Source: Scleroderma bovista (taxonomy: Eukaryota > Basidiomycota > Agaricomycetes > Boletales > Sclerodermataceae). From it: a stretch of 36,217 bases of DNA. The notes under the pieces were generated by a model, which was not told the DNA's origin, made no database searches, and saw only the letters and a list, made by a program, of their open reading frames with translations. Made by a program: the position numbers and the translations under genes. This document shows positions 1-11,370 of this stretch, one piece after another; the stretch's first letter is position 1, and every line of letters starts with the position of its first letter. Location of the stretch: contig JAYMGJ010000448.1 of assembly GCA_037178675.1 (NCBI GenBank), forward strand, positions 1 to 36,217, in the 5' to 3' direction.

Positions 1-1
1 A

Positions 2-1903
2 TACTACTCCTGGACCTTGACTGCTCCAGAGTTAAACTACAACACCCACGATAAGGAACTACTTGCTATCTTCGAAGCATTCCGGAACTGGCGCCACTAC
101 CTTGAAGGTTCCACCTCTCCTATAGACGTCGTCACGGACCACAAAAACCTTGAGTACTTCTCCACCTCAAAAGTACTGTCCCGCCAGCAAGCCCGGTGGT
201 CTGAATTTCTCTCTCAATTTAATCTTGTCATTTGTTTCCGCCCTGGAAAACTCGGTGCCAAGCCGGACGCTCTCACTAGACGATGGGACGTCTACCCCAA
301 AGAGGGGGATAGTGGCTACGCCCGGGTTAATCCCCAAAATCTTAGGCCGGTGTTCACTCAAGAACAGCTCTCTAACTCTCTTCGCACTACTTATCTAGAG
401 TTTCCGGTCCTCCGTGCAGTCGCAATCATGGACGTGGAAACACTCCATAGCGACATCCTCTCCGCACTACCCTCTGATCCCATTGCCCAGGTCCACCTCG
501 CAGATCCACCGGACTCTCGCTGGTCCACAGATGAGGCTGGATTCCTTCGACTAGACGGTCGCATATATGTACCGGACTTGGATGATCTCCGTCTCCGGGT
601 ACTCCGGTATCGACACAATCACCTGCTCGCTGGTCACTTTGGGCAAAACCGGACTCTAGAGCTAATCCGGCGTGAGTATACCTGGCCTGGTCTCCGGACC
701 TTCGTCAAGGATTACGTCTGGTCATGTACCTCTTGCGCATGAGCTAAGACACCGCGCCATAGACCCTACGGGTTGCTGAAACAGCTCCCTGTACCGGAGA
801 AGCCTTGGAACTCCATCTCAATGGACTTCATAGAGCAACTCCCTTCATCTACTGGCTTTACTGCCATCCTGGTCGTGGTAGACAGGCTTTCTAAACAAGC
901 CATTTTCATCCCTACTCATGACACCATCACTAGCCCGGAGCTCGCAAAGCTCTTTTTACTCCACATGTTCTCCAAGCACGGTGTTCCCGCCCACGTCACC
1001 TCAGATCGCGGTACCGAGTTCGTCTCACACTTCTTCCGGTCACTTGGAAAGGCCCTCGACATGCGCCTCCACTTCACCTCCGGTTACCACCCGGAGGGCG
1101 ATGGCCAGACAGAGCAGTCTAACCAGACGCTGGAACAGTACCTCCGGATCTACTGCAACTACCAGCAGGACAACTGGGCGGACTTACTCCCATTGGCGGA
1201 GTTTGCATACAACAACGCACCTAGTGCTACCACCGGAGTCTCTCCGTTCTTCGCTAACAAGGGCTACCACCCTAACATCTCTGTCTACCCAGAACGCGAC
1301 ATGACCTCTGCCAGGGCTCGTGACTACGCAGTCAACCTTGAGTCGCTGCACCAATACCTTCGAGAAGAAATGGCCCACGCACAACTTCGCTACCAGGGTC
1401 CGGCTGATGCCAAACGTACTCCGGCACCGGACTTCAAAGTAGGCGATCAAGTATACGTGAAAGCCAAGTACTTCTGGTCTACTCGACCATCCAAAAAGCT
1501 ATCGGAAAAGAATCTTGGGCCCTACACTATCATAGCACAAGTAGGCTCTCTCTCTTTTACACTACGTCTTCCAGATTCCATGCGCGCCGTTCATCCCGTC
1601 TTCCACATCTCCCAACTTGAACCGGCCACACCCAACACCATACCAGACCGGATACAACCTCCTCCGCCACCGGTCGAAGTAGATGGTGAACCGGAGTTCG
1701 AGATCTCTGAGATCCTTGACTCCAAGGTCGACCGTCGACGAAAATCGTGCAAGTTACTCTACTTGGTGCGATGGTCCGGTTACGAAGGAACTGACGAAGA
1801 AACGTCATGGCTTCTCACCACTGAACTTGGCAACGCTACGGAACTCTTAGAAGATTACCATGTCCGGTACCCGGACAAACCCGGACCACTTGCGTCCATG
1901 TAG
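2..1903 (+). pseudogene. Ty3/gypsy pol fragment (RNase H, integrase, chromodomain), broken by one TGA
   Basis: This is the 3' part of a retrotransposon polyprotein; the reverse transcriptase lies before the window. The frame is open from base 2. RNase H residues are seen in KELLAIFEAF, VVTDHKNL and PDALTR. A HHCC zinc finger follows (HNH...CTSC), then the integrase core with the D of MDFIEQL, the D of SDRGTEF and the E of DGQTEQSNQ. A GPY/F-type stretch (LGPYTII) and a C-terminal chromodomain (EFEISEILDS...YLVRWSGY) end the protein. One in-frame TGA at 740-742 lies just after the CTSC zinc ligands; the frame is otherwise unbroken to the TAG at 1903. The codon is best explained as CGA changed to TGA. 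A convergent antisense gene begins its stop 175 bp downstream. Identification as a chromodomain-bearing Ty3/gypsy element is secure. Confidence 0.93.
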
Positions 1904-2078
1904 TATTACTCTCGCCTCCGTTTCCCTTATCTGTTTCCCTTGTCTGTTTCTCTTATCTGTTTCCCCTATCTGTTTCACTCTGTAATATCACTCACTCCCA
2001 AGTCAAAGCCACTTCTCTTATAAACAAAAGTTAAACTAATTTACATTTTCTATTTACAAGGAGTCCGGACCGGACCAC

Positions 2079-3163
2079 CTACTCCGGCACACCGCTGCCA
2101 GGGTTCTCCTGCTCCTCATGGAGCCCCTGGACTTCTTGTTCGACCTCCTCCGGGTCGACCTCCGCCTTGCTGTCCTCCGACTCCTCATCCTCGTCCCAGG
2201 GCGCCGTAAAGAAACGACACTCCTCGAGAAAAGTCTTGAGGCCGGCCGTCAGCCGCTCATTTCCCCTCGCCACCAAGCGAGTGGCATCTGCGACCTGGCG
2301 CATCTGCCCGGTCATCTCCTCAACGGCCCCGGTCAACCTGTCCAGCCGCTCCAGGAACAGTCCAGGGTCAAACCCGGACCGCTGCCCAGACGGCCCCGGC
2401 ACCTCGACGATGTCGTCGTCGATGACGACCTTGGCGACCGTCTTCTTCTTCTTCCTCTTCTCCCCTCCTCGTGGCGATGTCTCGACTGCCTTTCCCTTGC
2501 CCTTGTCGCCACCGGACCCGGACCCGGCGTTCCCCACCTCCGGCCACTCGCACCGCTCCTTGAGCCCGGCGCACTTCATACACGCGTGCTGCTTGGGTTT
2601 CTCTGGGTCCCTTTCGCACTTGGCTTTGTGCTTCGCACAGCGAACGCACCTGCCAGGAAGTTAAAAATAGCAAAGAAAATTAATAAAAGTACTTACCGGA
2701 CGTTGTCACTCCGGTCACCACTCAGACCCGCCTCCGGCTCTTCCCTCGTTCTTTTCTTCGACGCTTCCTGCGCCAACGCCCTCTGCCTCGCTGCGACCTC
2801 TGCAGCCCTTCACTGCACCTCCGCCCTGTCCTTCTCCGCCTGCTCACGCGCCTGGCGCTCCGCCTCCTCTCTCGCCTTCTGCTCCACCTTTGCCTCTTCC
2901 CTACGCTGCTTCTCCTCCCTCTTCACTTGCTTGCGATGACGATGTTCCTTCGCCTTGGCGTCGAGGACGTCGGACTCGTCCTCGCTACCGGACTGAAGCT
3001 CCAGTGTTGGGGCCTTTGTCCAATCCCTGGACTCGGTGGCAGCAGAGGCGATGGGGCTGGTGGACTTAGCAGTGTTCGACATGTTTAGATCGATGACAGG
3101 AAACTGGGGGTAAAAGCAAGAACCGGTCTGATCTTTATAGATCCAGAATTCGTACTCAGACAT
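2079..3163 (-). pseudogene. Antisense Zn2Cys6-type gene inside the Ty3 element (one intron, one TGA)
   Basis: A gene on the strand opposite to pol, between pol and the 3' LTR. Exon 1 is 3163-2697 (a second Met lies at 3082), the intron is 2696-2650 (47 bp, GTAAGT...GGCAG, phase 2), exon 2 is 2649-2079. Splicing creates CVRC, then six residues, C, eleven residues, CMKC, six residues, C: exactly the spacing of a fungal Zn2Cys6 binuclear cluster. N-terminal to it is a highly charged Lys/Arg/Glu coiled-coil-like stretch; C-terminal are a basic GEKRKKKK patch (nuclear-signal-like), a short helix-like segment and an acidic tail. An in-frame TGA at 2812-2810, where CGA (Arg) is likely, would truncate it. 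The exon phases were checked and agree. A DNA-binding role is inferred from the cysteine pattern; the protein family name is not known to me. Confidence 0.72.
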
Positions 3164-3234
3164 TTACTCTGGACTCCACATTGTTCTAGGCGACCACACG
3201 ACAGCCTCATTGGGGCCTCATGGGTTCGGCCCCT

Positions 3235-3247
3235 AAAGGGGGGATAC
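3235..3247 (+). promoter_or_regulatory. Polypurine tract of the first Ty3 element
   Basis: AAAGGGGGGATAC stands immediately before the LTR start TGTTACGACC. A purine run abutting the 3' LTR is the usual plus-strand primer of LTR retrotransposons and fixes the LTR boundary and the element's + orientation. Confidence 0.8.
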
Positions 3248-3889
3248 TGTTACGACCATGTCCAACTCCGGATCATATCCGGTTACTCCGGTCACATCGC
3301 AGGCCTACAGCTCAACTCCGGTCGTTCTCAGTTACTCTGGTCAACGGTCGCGCAGATAACCTTCCGCTAACTACAACCCTTGGTCTATACTCCGTTCGCT
3401 CTTACTACACCTCGCCGTCTACCCTGCCTTGACGTGAGTTCTCCGTGAACTCAATATATCCTATACCTTGTAGCATTTTCACCGGACCTGATTTATTTTA
3501 CCTGGACCTGACTTTATTTTCATCGGACCTGACCTAGTACTTTCTCCGGTTGTCCCTTGTCCGCCTTTTAGGCTGTTTACTTGTCACCGTATATACTCGA
3601 CCCTAGTTCTTACTTAGTATAAGTACTCTGTAGTTTATCCTGTACTCCTCAGTCTGAAATCAACCATAGTCTCTACTCCTGATCTTGCCCGTCTCTGTCT
3701 CTGTCTCTGTCTCCCCTTCTTGACCGGAACCTACGCAAGGGATCAACGCTCGTTGTCCTTAGTTGTTGAATCCAAGCGGTCACCAACTCCGGCCGGACTA
3801 ATCTCTTGTCCAGCCCTCTGCTCTCCCCCTTCGTCCGCTTCTGTCCAGACTTGACCGGACCCCCTACCGGAGTAGACCCGGACTTGACA
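3248..3889 (+). mobile_element. 3' LTR of the first Ty3 element (family 1)
   Basis: It begins TGTTACGACC right after the polypurine tract and ends ...CCGGACTTGACA, matching both ends of the solo LTR at 10736-11366. The 5' part is dense in CTCCGG/ACTCCGGT motifs, including a perfect CGG-N7-CCG palindrome at 3268-3282. The core GTTTACTTGTCACCGTATA, followed by TACTC, is shared with the other family members and probably holds the promoter. Beyond 3889 the pol frame of the second Ty3 element starts, so the first element was inserted in that pol gene. Length is about 642 bp. The 5' LTR and target duplication are outside the window. Confidence 0.85.
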
Positions 3890-6800
3890 CCATTATGGGT
3901 AGAAAAGAAGAATACATACCTTAAGTCTGGATGATGGGAGATGACTGCCGCCAGGAATACTTGTCCAATGTTGTTGTTGCCGAAGCCTGGAGATCCTCCA
4001 TGGCTGCGCATTGTTGTTGAGATGCGTGAGCGCAACAAGAATACCCAAAAGTTATCCTCACCTATGCCGGACATAGATGGCATTTTACGCCGTGTTGCGA
4101 GAAAGAAATATCGATCTATAATAGACGGTCAGGATGCTTATGAACAGATCTGCATCATACCCGAGCACGTCTCGCGCTTGGCAGTGATGACACCTGACGG
4201 GAATATGGTTAGTCTGGTGGTACAGCAAGGCAATTGTAACGCACCTGCCACCTACCAGGCACTCATGAACTATCTGTTCAGTGAGTACATAGGTGTCTTC
4301 ATGGATGTTTACCTGGATGATATCATAATCTATTCTGACACCCTGAAGGAACATGTAAGGCATGTTAGGACTGTACTCAATATCCTCAAGCGCGAGAGAC
4401 TTTACCTTAGCAAAAAGAAACTGAAATTCCTCTGTAAGGAGGTTAAGATCCTTGGGCGCATCGTTACCAACGATGGAATACGAATGGACCCTGACAAAGT
4501 TAATAGTATCATGAACTGGAAAGTCCCAACCAACCGGACGCTCTGCAAAGGATTCATTGGATCAGTTGGTTATTTGGCAGATGACATTTACAAGGTCCAC
4601 GTACCTCTGGGTGTGTTGGCTGAGGCCTCTGCAGAGACCAAACCATTCACATGGGGATTCATGGAGCAACGTGCGTTTGAGACCGCTAAGGCGTACACTG
4701 CTGCATGTGCCTCGAGTAGTCATGTACCCTTGAATTACGAGCCCAAGGCTGATCCGATCTGGGTAATTACTGATGCCTGTGGCAATGGCATTGGAGGAGT
4801 GGTTGCACAGGGGAAAGACTGGCAAACCGCAAAGGTCACTGCTTTCTATTCGGCTAAGATGTCCTCGGCGCAACGCAACTACCCGGTCCATGAGCAGGAG
4901 CTCTTGGCGGGTGTTGAGACGATGTTGCATCACCGTGATATCCTGCAAGGCACTCGATTTACCTGGGTGATGGATCACAAAAGCTTGGAACATGTGCTTA
5001 CCCAGAAGGGTTTGTCTGGCTGGCAAATGCGCTGGCTAGAGAAGTTATCTGAATTTGATTTTAATGTTCGATACGTTCCGGGGGAAGAGAACGTTCTCCC
5101 AGATGCACTGTCTCGCATATACAAATTTGATGCACCTGGGACCCAGCGCACGTTAACAGAGTTTGTTGCTCATGACGAGGACATACCAGTCAGGGAGTCA
5201 AGGGACATAGCTGTGCTCTCTGCACCAGTGCTGGTTGGGGACAAGGCAGTTGCCGCCTCTCCTCAGTGCAGTTCTCGTCTTGTTGACAAGCCTCGCCCTG
5301 TAGGGACACTTGAGCCTCCTCGGCGGTGAGCTGCACCTCGTGCGGTAACAGACCGGGTTCCAGAACCCGTGCCTGCTCCATCTGTTTCTCCAGGTCTACT
5401 GCCTCGTGTCACGCCACAGGGTAGTGTTAAGGCCGATACAGTGCCCCCAATGCGTGTGCAATGCCCCCGGGAGGCACCTCTGCCTGCTGAGACAGGCCGT
5501 CCAGAGACGGGTGCTGAGTTTGCTCACCGCATGGCGGGGTGATTCATTCTCCTGGGCCCAGGTGAACGGAAGAAGGGGGGAGAGGGAGCCAAAAACTCAC
5601 TCACCGTTACTAATGACACTCAGAGCGATACTACTCCCTTGCCAACCACTGACGATGACGGTGAGAGACAGAGGCATGGAATGGATAACATACCGGTCAC
5701 TTATCCACATGAGAGTGGATTACTGCGTGAAGCAAAGGATCAGTATTTGAAAGACCCGTTCTACAAGCGGATACTTGACTCACCGAAGGCGTTTAAGAAT
5801 TTTGCGGTTGCCAATGGTTTCATCCAACTGCATTTGCACGACCGTACGGTATTTTGTGTACCTGATATCCGTGTGGGCGATAGACGGCTTCAGGAGGCTG
5901 TGATTGACCAAGCTCACTCACTGTTAGCACATCTCGGGGCACGGAAGACACTCTCTTACCTATGAGAGTATGTCTGGTGGAGCTTGATGGTCCCCGATGT
6001 GACTGCGTTTTGCGCATCCTGTACGACATGTCAGTGGAGCAAGCCTCCAAACCAGAAACCTTATGGCTTACTTAATCCATTACCTGTTCCAGCCAAACCT
6101 TGGGAGGCTGTTGGCGTAGATTTTGTAGGACCTTTGCCTGAGTCTAAGGATCGGGATGGGGAATATGACTCTATTACTGTCATAATTGATCTACTTACAG
6201 TATGGTACACTTGGTGCCTAGTAGGAGTAACTACACTGCAAAAGATGTCGCAGAATTGATGTTTACGGAAGTATATAAACACCATGGACTACCACGTGCC
6301 ATTATTAGTGACCATGATGTGTTGTTTACTAGTTTGTTTTGGACAAACCTCAACAAACTCATCGGAATCAAACAAAAAATGTCGAGTGCGTATCACCCAG
6401 AGACCGACGGCTCAACCGAGCGCGCCAACTGGACGATCGGACAAATGTTACGATCCTGTATAGGTCCGAACCAAAAGGATTGGGTTCCTCGACTACCGGC
6501 TATCGAATTCGCCATCAATCTCACACGATCGGAATCGACTGGGTTCTCTCCATTTTTCTTGAACTCTGGAAGACTACCAAGATCCATGATCTGGGATACC
6601 CCAGCAAAAGATGAGTATCCAAACGTTCGAGTGTACGCCCAACGTATGAAGCTCGCACTAATTAGCGCTCATGATGCTTTATTAACAGCCCAAGTCAAAC
6701 AGACTATCCAGGCTAATAGGAAACGCCGAGCGAGTCCTCTCATCAAAGGAGACCTTGTTTATATTTCAACCAAGAACATACACCTCCCCAAAGGGACGTC

Positions 6801-8484
6801 ACGCAAGCTCGTGCCCAAGTTCATTGGACCCTACCGAATAATTGAAGATTTCGGTAACAACTCATATCGCATCGAGTTACCAGACTCGCTCAAACAGAGG
6901 GGAGTGCATAATGTCTTTCATTCTTCTCTACTTAGAATCCACATAGCGAATGATGACCGTTTGTTCCCCAGCCGAAGCGAGGAACAAATCCCCGACATCG
7001 GCGGTGTCGGACAAGAATGGGCCATTGAGAAAATTTTGACGCATCGAGGGTCCCACTCGGATGCAATGTTCGAGGTACAGTGGACCTCGGGTGATCAATC
7101 GTGGGTACCTTACAGCGATCTGGAGCATCTCCACCCCTTAAAAGAATACTTTGAGGCACTCGGGGTGGATGGTATTGAAAATTTGCGGGGAGTGTCTGAG
7201 GCGTTGCCAGGCGACGATCCTCAGGTGTCTCTCGGACACGTGAAATTTACCGTCCCCCGCTCGACTCACCATATAAATTCTAGGTCTCATCGCTCCTCTA
7301 TCCCCTTGTCGCCTCCTCCCTGCTCGAACAGGACCTCCCGCACATCGACACTTGCTCACGCCCACTCCTGCACACACCATCCTTCTCGCACATCCTGCTC
7401 TAACTCGGTACCAGGCCTGTCCACAGACAGTTCTTGTACTAAACGACAAGGGATGTGTTCTAAGCCTGCTGCTCACCTGCAGACACCCCATCTTGCGTCT
7501 ACACTCACCGATGCTGAGCTGTGCATGTGCTACCAAAACTGTCTGCAGTGTCCGATCCATTGTCCCTGCCTAGCGCCCAATTGTGTGCTTAGGTCACTCC
7601 ATGTATCATTCCACCTCCCCCAACGGCACCCAGCGTCTCACCCCCATCGCTCATCCCATTTGACCATGCCCCCTGAGCACTCTGCACCCATTTATTCCCT
7701 TCGCTGGGCTGGCCCCAACTCCTACACGCTCCGGCCTGGAGGGGAGATGGTAGCTGTTTGGCTTGAACAGATCCAGTTGTTTCTCGCCTATGATACGGCA
7801 TTGCGGGAGGGCAAGTTGGAGCACCCTGTTCCACTAGGGTATGAAACCTTCGCGCGGCATTTCAACATTGATGATAACAGTCAACATGGCATCATTCAAT
7901 TCATTGTATTGATGAACAATGGCTGCGACCGTACGAGGTCCCCACTCGCTCCCACCCTTCAGGATGTCCTGGGAGCTCGAGATGCAGGAGTACGCATGGA
8001 GGAAGAGCGGGAGAAGAAAAAGGGATCTTGGCTTTCGGAAGACCGTACCGAAATAATGGATGATATGCTCTGGGAGCAGGCTGACCATATGCGAAAGGCA
8101 AAGAGGGCTCGCAACCGTGCAATCCAGGAGCGCAAGGAAAAACAGAACGTCGAAGGTGCCTCCCTCAGAGAAAGACTCCAGGATGGCCCTCGCCGTCGGG
8201 ACTATCGTGCCAACCCTTATCGTCGCGACCAACGGACCCCTCGCACAGATCGTGCACATCCCCCCACTCCAACCTGTGCTGCCATCTCAGTGGTGGACAG
8301 CACCCCGTCCCTTCCTGTCAGCCCCTGCACACTTGCTGATGATGTCCACTCGGTGGACGAAACGTACCCCTACCTTCCTGTCAGTCCCAGCGTTGTAGAG
8401 ACAGTCCTGTCTCTAGGTGTAGAATTGGTAGTACTGATACTGGACTCTTACCTTAGCTATGTAGGCTTGTACTTAGCTTACTAA
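3890..8484 (+). pseudogene. Second Ty3/gypsy pol (RT, RNase H, integrase, chromodomain, long C-terminal extension), broken
   Basis: The first element's LTR cuts this pol at its 5' side. RT is shown by KPGD, QQGNCNAPATYQ and the catalytic YLDD at 4310-4321. RNase H follows (WVITDACGNG, YPVHEQELLAG, VMDHKSL, LPDALSR). The integrase has an HHCC finger (HSLLAH...CASCTTC) and a DDE core (GVDFVGPL, ISDHDV, DGSTERANW), then KFIGPYRII and a chromo-like module (WAIEKIL...WVPYSDLEHLHPL). Four in-frame TGA codons (3932, 5327, 5540, 5963) interrupt one frame; at 3932 and 5963 Arg is the expected residue. A frameshift near 6195-6201 (one base missing) moves reading into the frame that stays open from 6202 to 8484. 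That part has about 430 residues beyond the chromo module, Ser/Pro/His-rich and then an Arg-rich region. Confidence 0.92.
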
Positions 8485-8787
8485 GCAAGATCCTTCTCTT
8501 CAGTGTATATCTTTGAGCTCAGTCTTGGAGTGACTGAACCACCCTTCCACTCTCTAGTTTCTTAGTCTCCTTAGTCCTTGGGAGCCTTGCCAGACCTCCA
8601 GAAGTCCCTGGGTCGAATGCACCTCATCTGAGGGAGCAGCCACCCAAACACATTGTTATCTTTTCAGCGTTCGCGCTGATGACCAGATCATGATTGATGC
8701 CATTAATCTCGGCAACTTCCATCTCAATGAGGATATCCCCGTCGGGCCTGACGATGGTCTGTGTCATATCCATACTTTTCCAGTCGC
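8485..8787 (+). other. Tail of the second Ty3 element, no clear gene
   Basis: Sequence after the pol stop. A short open stretch on + (about 8660-8785, reading ...DDQIMIDAINLGNFHLNED...) looks coding in composition and may be a remnant of the element's 3' ORF, perhaps after an intron ending TTTTCAG near 8669. It is interrupted near 8788 by an LTR-like segment. I do not recognise the protein. Confidence 0.3.
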
Positions 8788-9941
8788 AACTCCGGTCTAA
8801 CCATGGCCCGCCTGACCTCTCCTTAGGCATAGATGCAACTCCGGATCTAGTCTGGCCATCTCCAGCCCTATAGCTGCACTCCAGTTCAACTCCGGTCACT
8901 ACGTCCATCTCCACCTCAGGACTAACCCCTGTCTTCCTACAGACAGATCTGCAGTCTAACTCCTCCATGTCGGACCTGTACCTACCACTAGTCGCTACTC
9001 CGGTTTCAGTCCAGCCACTCCCTTAGCCTTGTCTGCGACGTAGCCCAACTCCGGCTGGTACATCCAACTCCGGCTCAGTTCTGCTCCTGCTCCTGCTCCA
9101 CTTCCTCTGTCAGGTCCACCAAAGGCTTAGGACATTTCCATGTCCAACTCCGGACCTTCCTCCGGCTACTCCACCCTTCCTCCACCTGTGCACTCCCTCC
9201 GCTCATGCACTTCCTCCGGTCATGCACTTCCTCTGGTCCCACTTCCTCTGGTCCCACTTCCTCTGGTCCCACTTCCTCCAGTCCTGGACATCAGTCCGGA
9301 CTTAACATTAGTTAAGTCCACCTCTGACCCTTACCTGTCCTCTTCCGACCTAGTTCCCTTGTCCCTGCTTTTCCTCCGTCGTCCCTGTAACTCTAGTTCC
9401 CCGTGTCTGCTTCCGCTCCGGTTTATTTTCCTGTCCCTGCTTTATTTTCTTGTACCTGGTTTATTTTCCTGTCTGCTTTTGCTCCATCCCTTGTCTCAAC
9501 ATTAAGGTGTTTACTTGTCACCGTATATACTCACCTTAGTTTCATTACTATATAAACTACCGTACTCCGGCCTAGTAGTCCTTAGATCAAATCTCGACTA
9601 AGATACTCCCCACTCTGTACTACCCACCATGCTCTCCTAATCCCATCTTGTTCTCCTGAACTCCGGCCAACTCCGGCCTCCGTCCTATCTCGTCCCCTTG
9701 GTCCTATGTCTGATCCTAGCAAGTCTCCTACTTGCACGAGGGCAAAAGCCACCTCTGTCCCAGACTCAACGCTAGACCTCTCAGGACTTATCCCACCTCT
9801 GGGATGTCCTTCGCTCCGGACAAGCTGCGCTCAACTCCGGACCACTTTCCCGCGGTCTGGACTTACTCCGCAAAAACCCAGACTTACTCCCTGTGCTTCT
9901 CTAGTGCCCGGACTTCGTTCATTTGACCCGGACTTGACTCT
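8788..9941 (+). mobile_element. Decayed long LTR of family 1 inserted in the second element's tail
   Basis: A segment of about 1.15 kb full of CAACTCCGG-type motifs. It shares the core GTTTACTTGTCACCGTATA, followed by TACTC, at about 9509 and the terminal GACCCGGACTTGAC at about 9928-9941 with the LTRs at 3248-3889 and 10736-11366. A local tandem of TCTGGTCCCACTTCC-like 15-mers lies near 9210-9290. The left boundary is not sharp and no target duplication was found. Reading frames here are low-complexity Pro/Ser/Leu and are not taken as genes. Confidence 0.55.
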
Positions 9942-10152
9942 CCACACTAACTGGCACCTACTAGTGTCTGGACTTACCTCCTCATTAGTTCCCTGCACCT
10001 CTGGACCTCCTAGTAAGATCGTTGAGGAGAACCAGTCTTGACAGTCTGGCGGACCTGAGCATGGATGTCTCGGCCACTGCTGATTCCATGATGGCGACTA
10101 TCCTCAGTGACGAACCATCTGGAAACGTTGGCGTTTGAGAGGGCTGGCGGCC

Positions 10153-10460
10153 CTCTGGAGGGGAGAATGTGACGGCTGCCCTGAGTCTTCATCGTGTCAA
10201 GCCTCTGGCTAATAGATACCCTTTTTTCTAACTGTGTCTCTGGTCTGTGATTACTGCGCTATGGACTGTGATTATACCTTACAGGCTCGTGATTCTACGT
10301 AGTCGCCTATATAAACTATCGTCCATACGCCCTGTGTAAGGAGGATTCTCTTTCCTGAAATCACTATCTTGTAAAGCGGTGATTACTCGAGCTTGAAGCC
10401 TATCAAGTGTGCCAACAACACAAGACTAGCTATCTTCGCACTGGCGCCACACTTGCACAT
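10153..10460 (+). mobile_element. Polypurine tract and start of the 3' LTR of the second Ty3 element
   Basis: A short open frame ending near 10138 (...ILSDEPSGNVGV, stop) is followed by GGAGGGGAGAA, a polypurine tract at 10157-10167, and by TGTGACGGCTGCC, the likely LTR start at 10168. A TATA-like CCTATATAAACT occurs near 10309 inside the LTR. The right end is not defined by any second copy in the window; 10460 is a conservative limit. Sequence from 10461 to 10731 has no recognisable gene. Confidence 0.55.
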
Positions 10461-10735
10461 ACTATGTACGTTGCCCCACATCTCTGGAGTTCCCAGGATG
10501 CTGCTTTGACGGACATCCGCCAGGGTGTATCCATGTTTCACAGTCTCCGTGTCGGTGTGTGATGTACACGTTACTGTATTTCCTACATCTTACTACCACG
10601 TCTAAAGATTACAGGAACGATCCTGAATCAGTCGTATTTCATCTGTCCCTCTTGTACCACTCCCCACTACCTCTTTGGGTCATCAACAGCCTTTCGCTCC
10701 ATTTCTGCCTCGCTCGGTGGTCCCATCTTGGGTGA

Positions 10736-11366
10736 TGTCAAGTCCGGGTCTACTCCAGTAGGAAGTCCGGTCAAGTCCGGATGAAAACAGACGAGGGCAG
10801 AGGTCAGAGGTTTGGGCAGAGGTTAGCCCGGGCCGGAGTTGCGACCGATTGGATTCAACGACAAGGACAACGAGCGTTGATCCCTTGCGTAGGTTCCGGT
10901 CAGGTGGAGATGTAGACGGAGACAGACAAGGGGACAGGAGTAGTAACTTAGATGATTTCAGACTGAGGTATACAAGGTAAACTAGAGGGTACTTATACTC
11001 AGTAGAAACTAGGGTCGAGTACATACGGTGACAAGTAAACAACCTAATAGCGGACAAGGGACGACCGGAGTTAGGACTAGGTCAGGTCCGGTGAAAATAA
11101 AGTCAGGACCGGGTAAAATAAATCAGGTCCGGTGAAAAAGCTACAAGGTATAGGATATATTGAGTTCACGGAGAACTCACGTCAAGGCAGGGTAGACGGC
11201 GAGGTGTAGTAAGAGTGAATGGAGTATAGACCAAGGGTCGTAGTTAGCGGAAGGTTATCTGCGTGAGCGCGACCGGAGTAGGAGACGAGCGACCGGAGTA
11301 GAGCTGTAGAGCTGCAATACGACCGGAGTGACCGGATAAGGCCCAGAGTTGGGCATGGTCGTAACA
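10736..11366 (-). mobile_element. Solo LTR of family 1, inverted, with 4-bp target duplication
   Basis: Read on the minus strand it starts TGTTACGACC at 11366 and ends ...CCGGACTTGACA at 10736, colinear with the LTR at 3248-3889. It is flanked by GTGA at 10732-10735 and GTGA at 11367-11370, a 4-bp target site duplication. A lone LTR with matching duplication shows that an element inserted here and its interior was lost by LTR-LTR recombination. It confirms the LTR ends used for the first element. Confidence 0.85.
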
Positions 11367-11370
11367 GTGA

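Noticed and set aside
2118..2939. Long + strand open frames at 2118-2939 and 2167-2664
   Set aside because: Mirror readings of the GC-rich antisense Zn2Cys6 gene, which has a consistent intron and motif on the other strand.
8624..8968. Minus-strand 114-codon frame
   Set aside because: It spans the junction between the element tail and the inserted LTR, has no recognisable motif, and the + strand reading is more coding-like.
9140..10041. Plus-strand frames at 9140-9505 and 9706-10041
   Set aside because: Low-complexity Pro/Leu/Ser readings of LTR sequence without domains.
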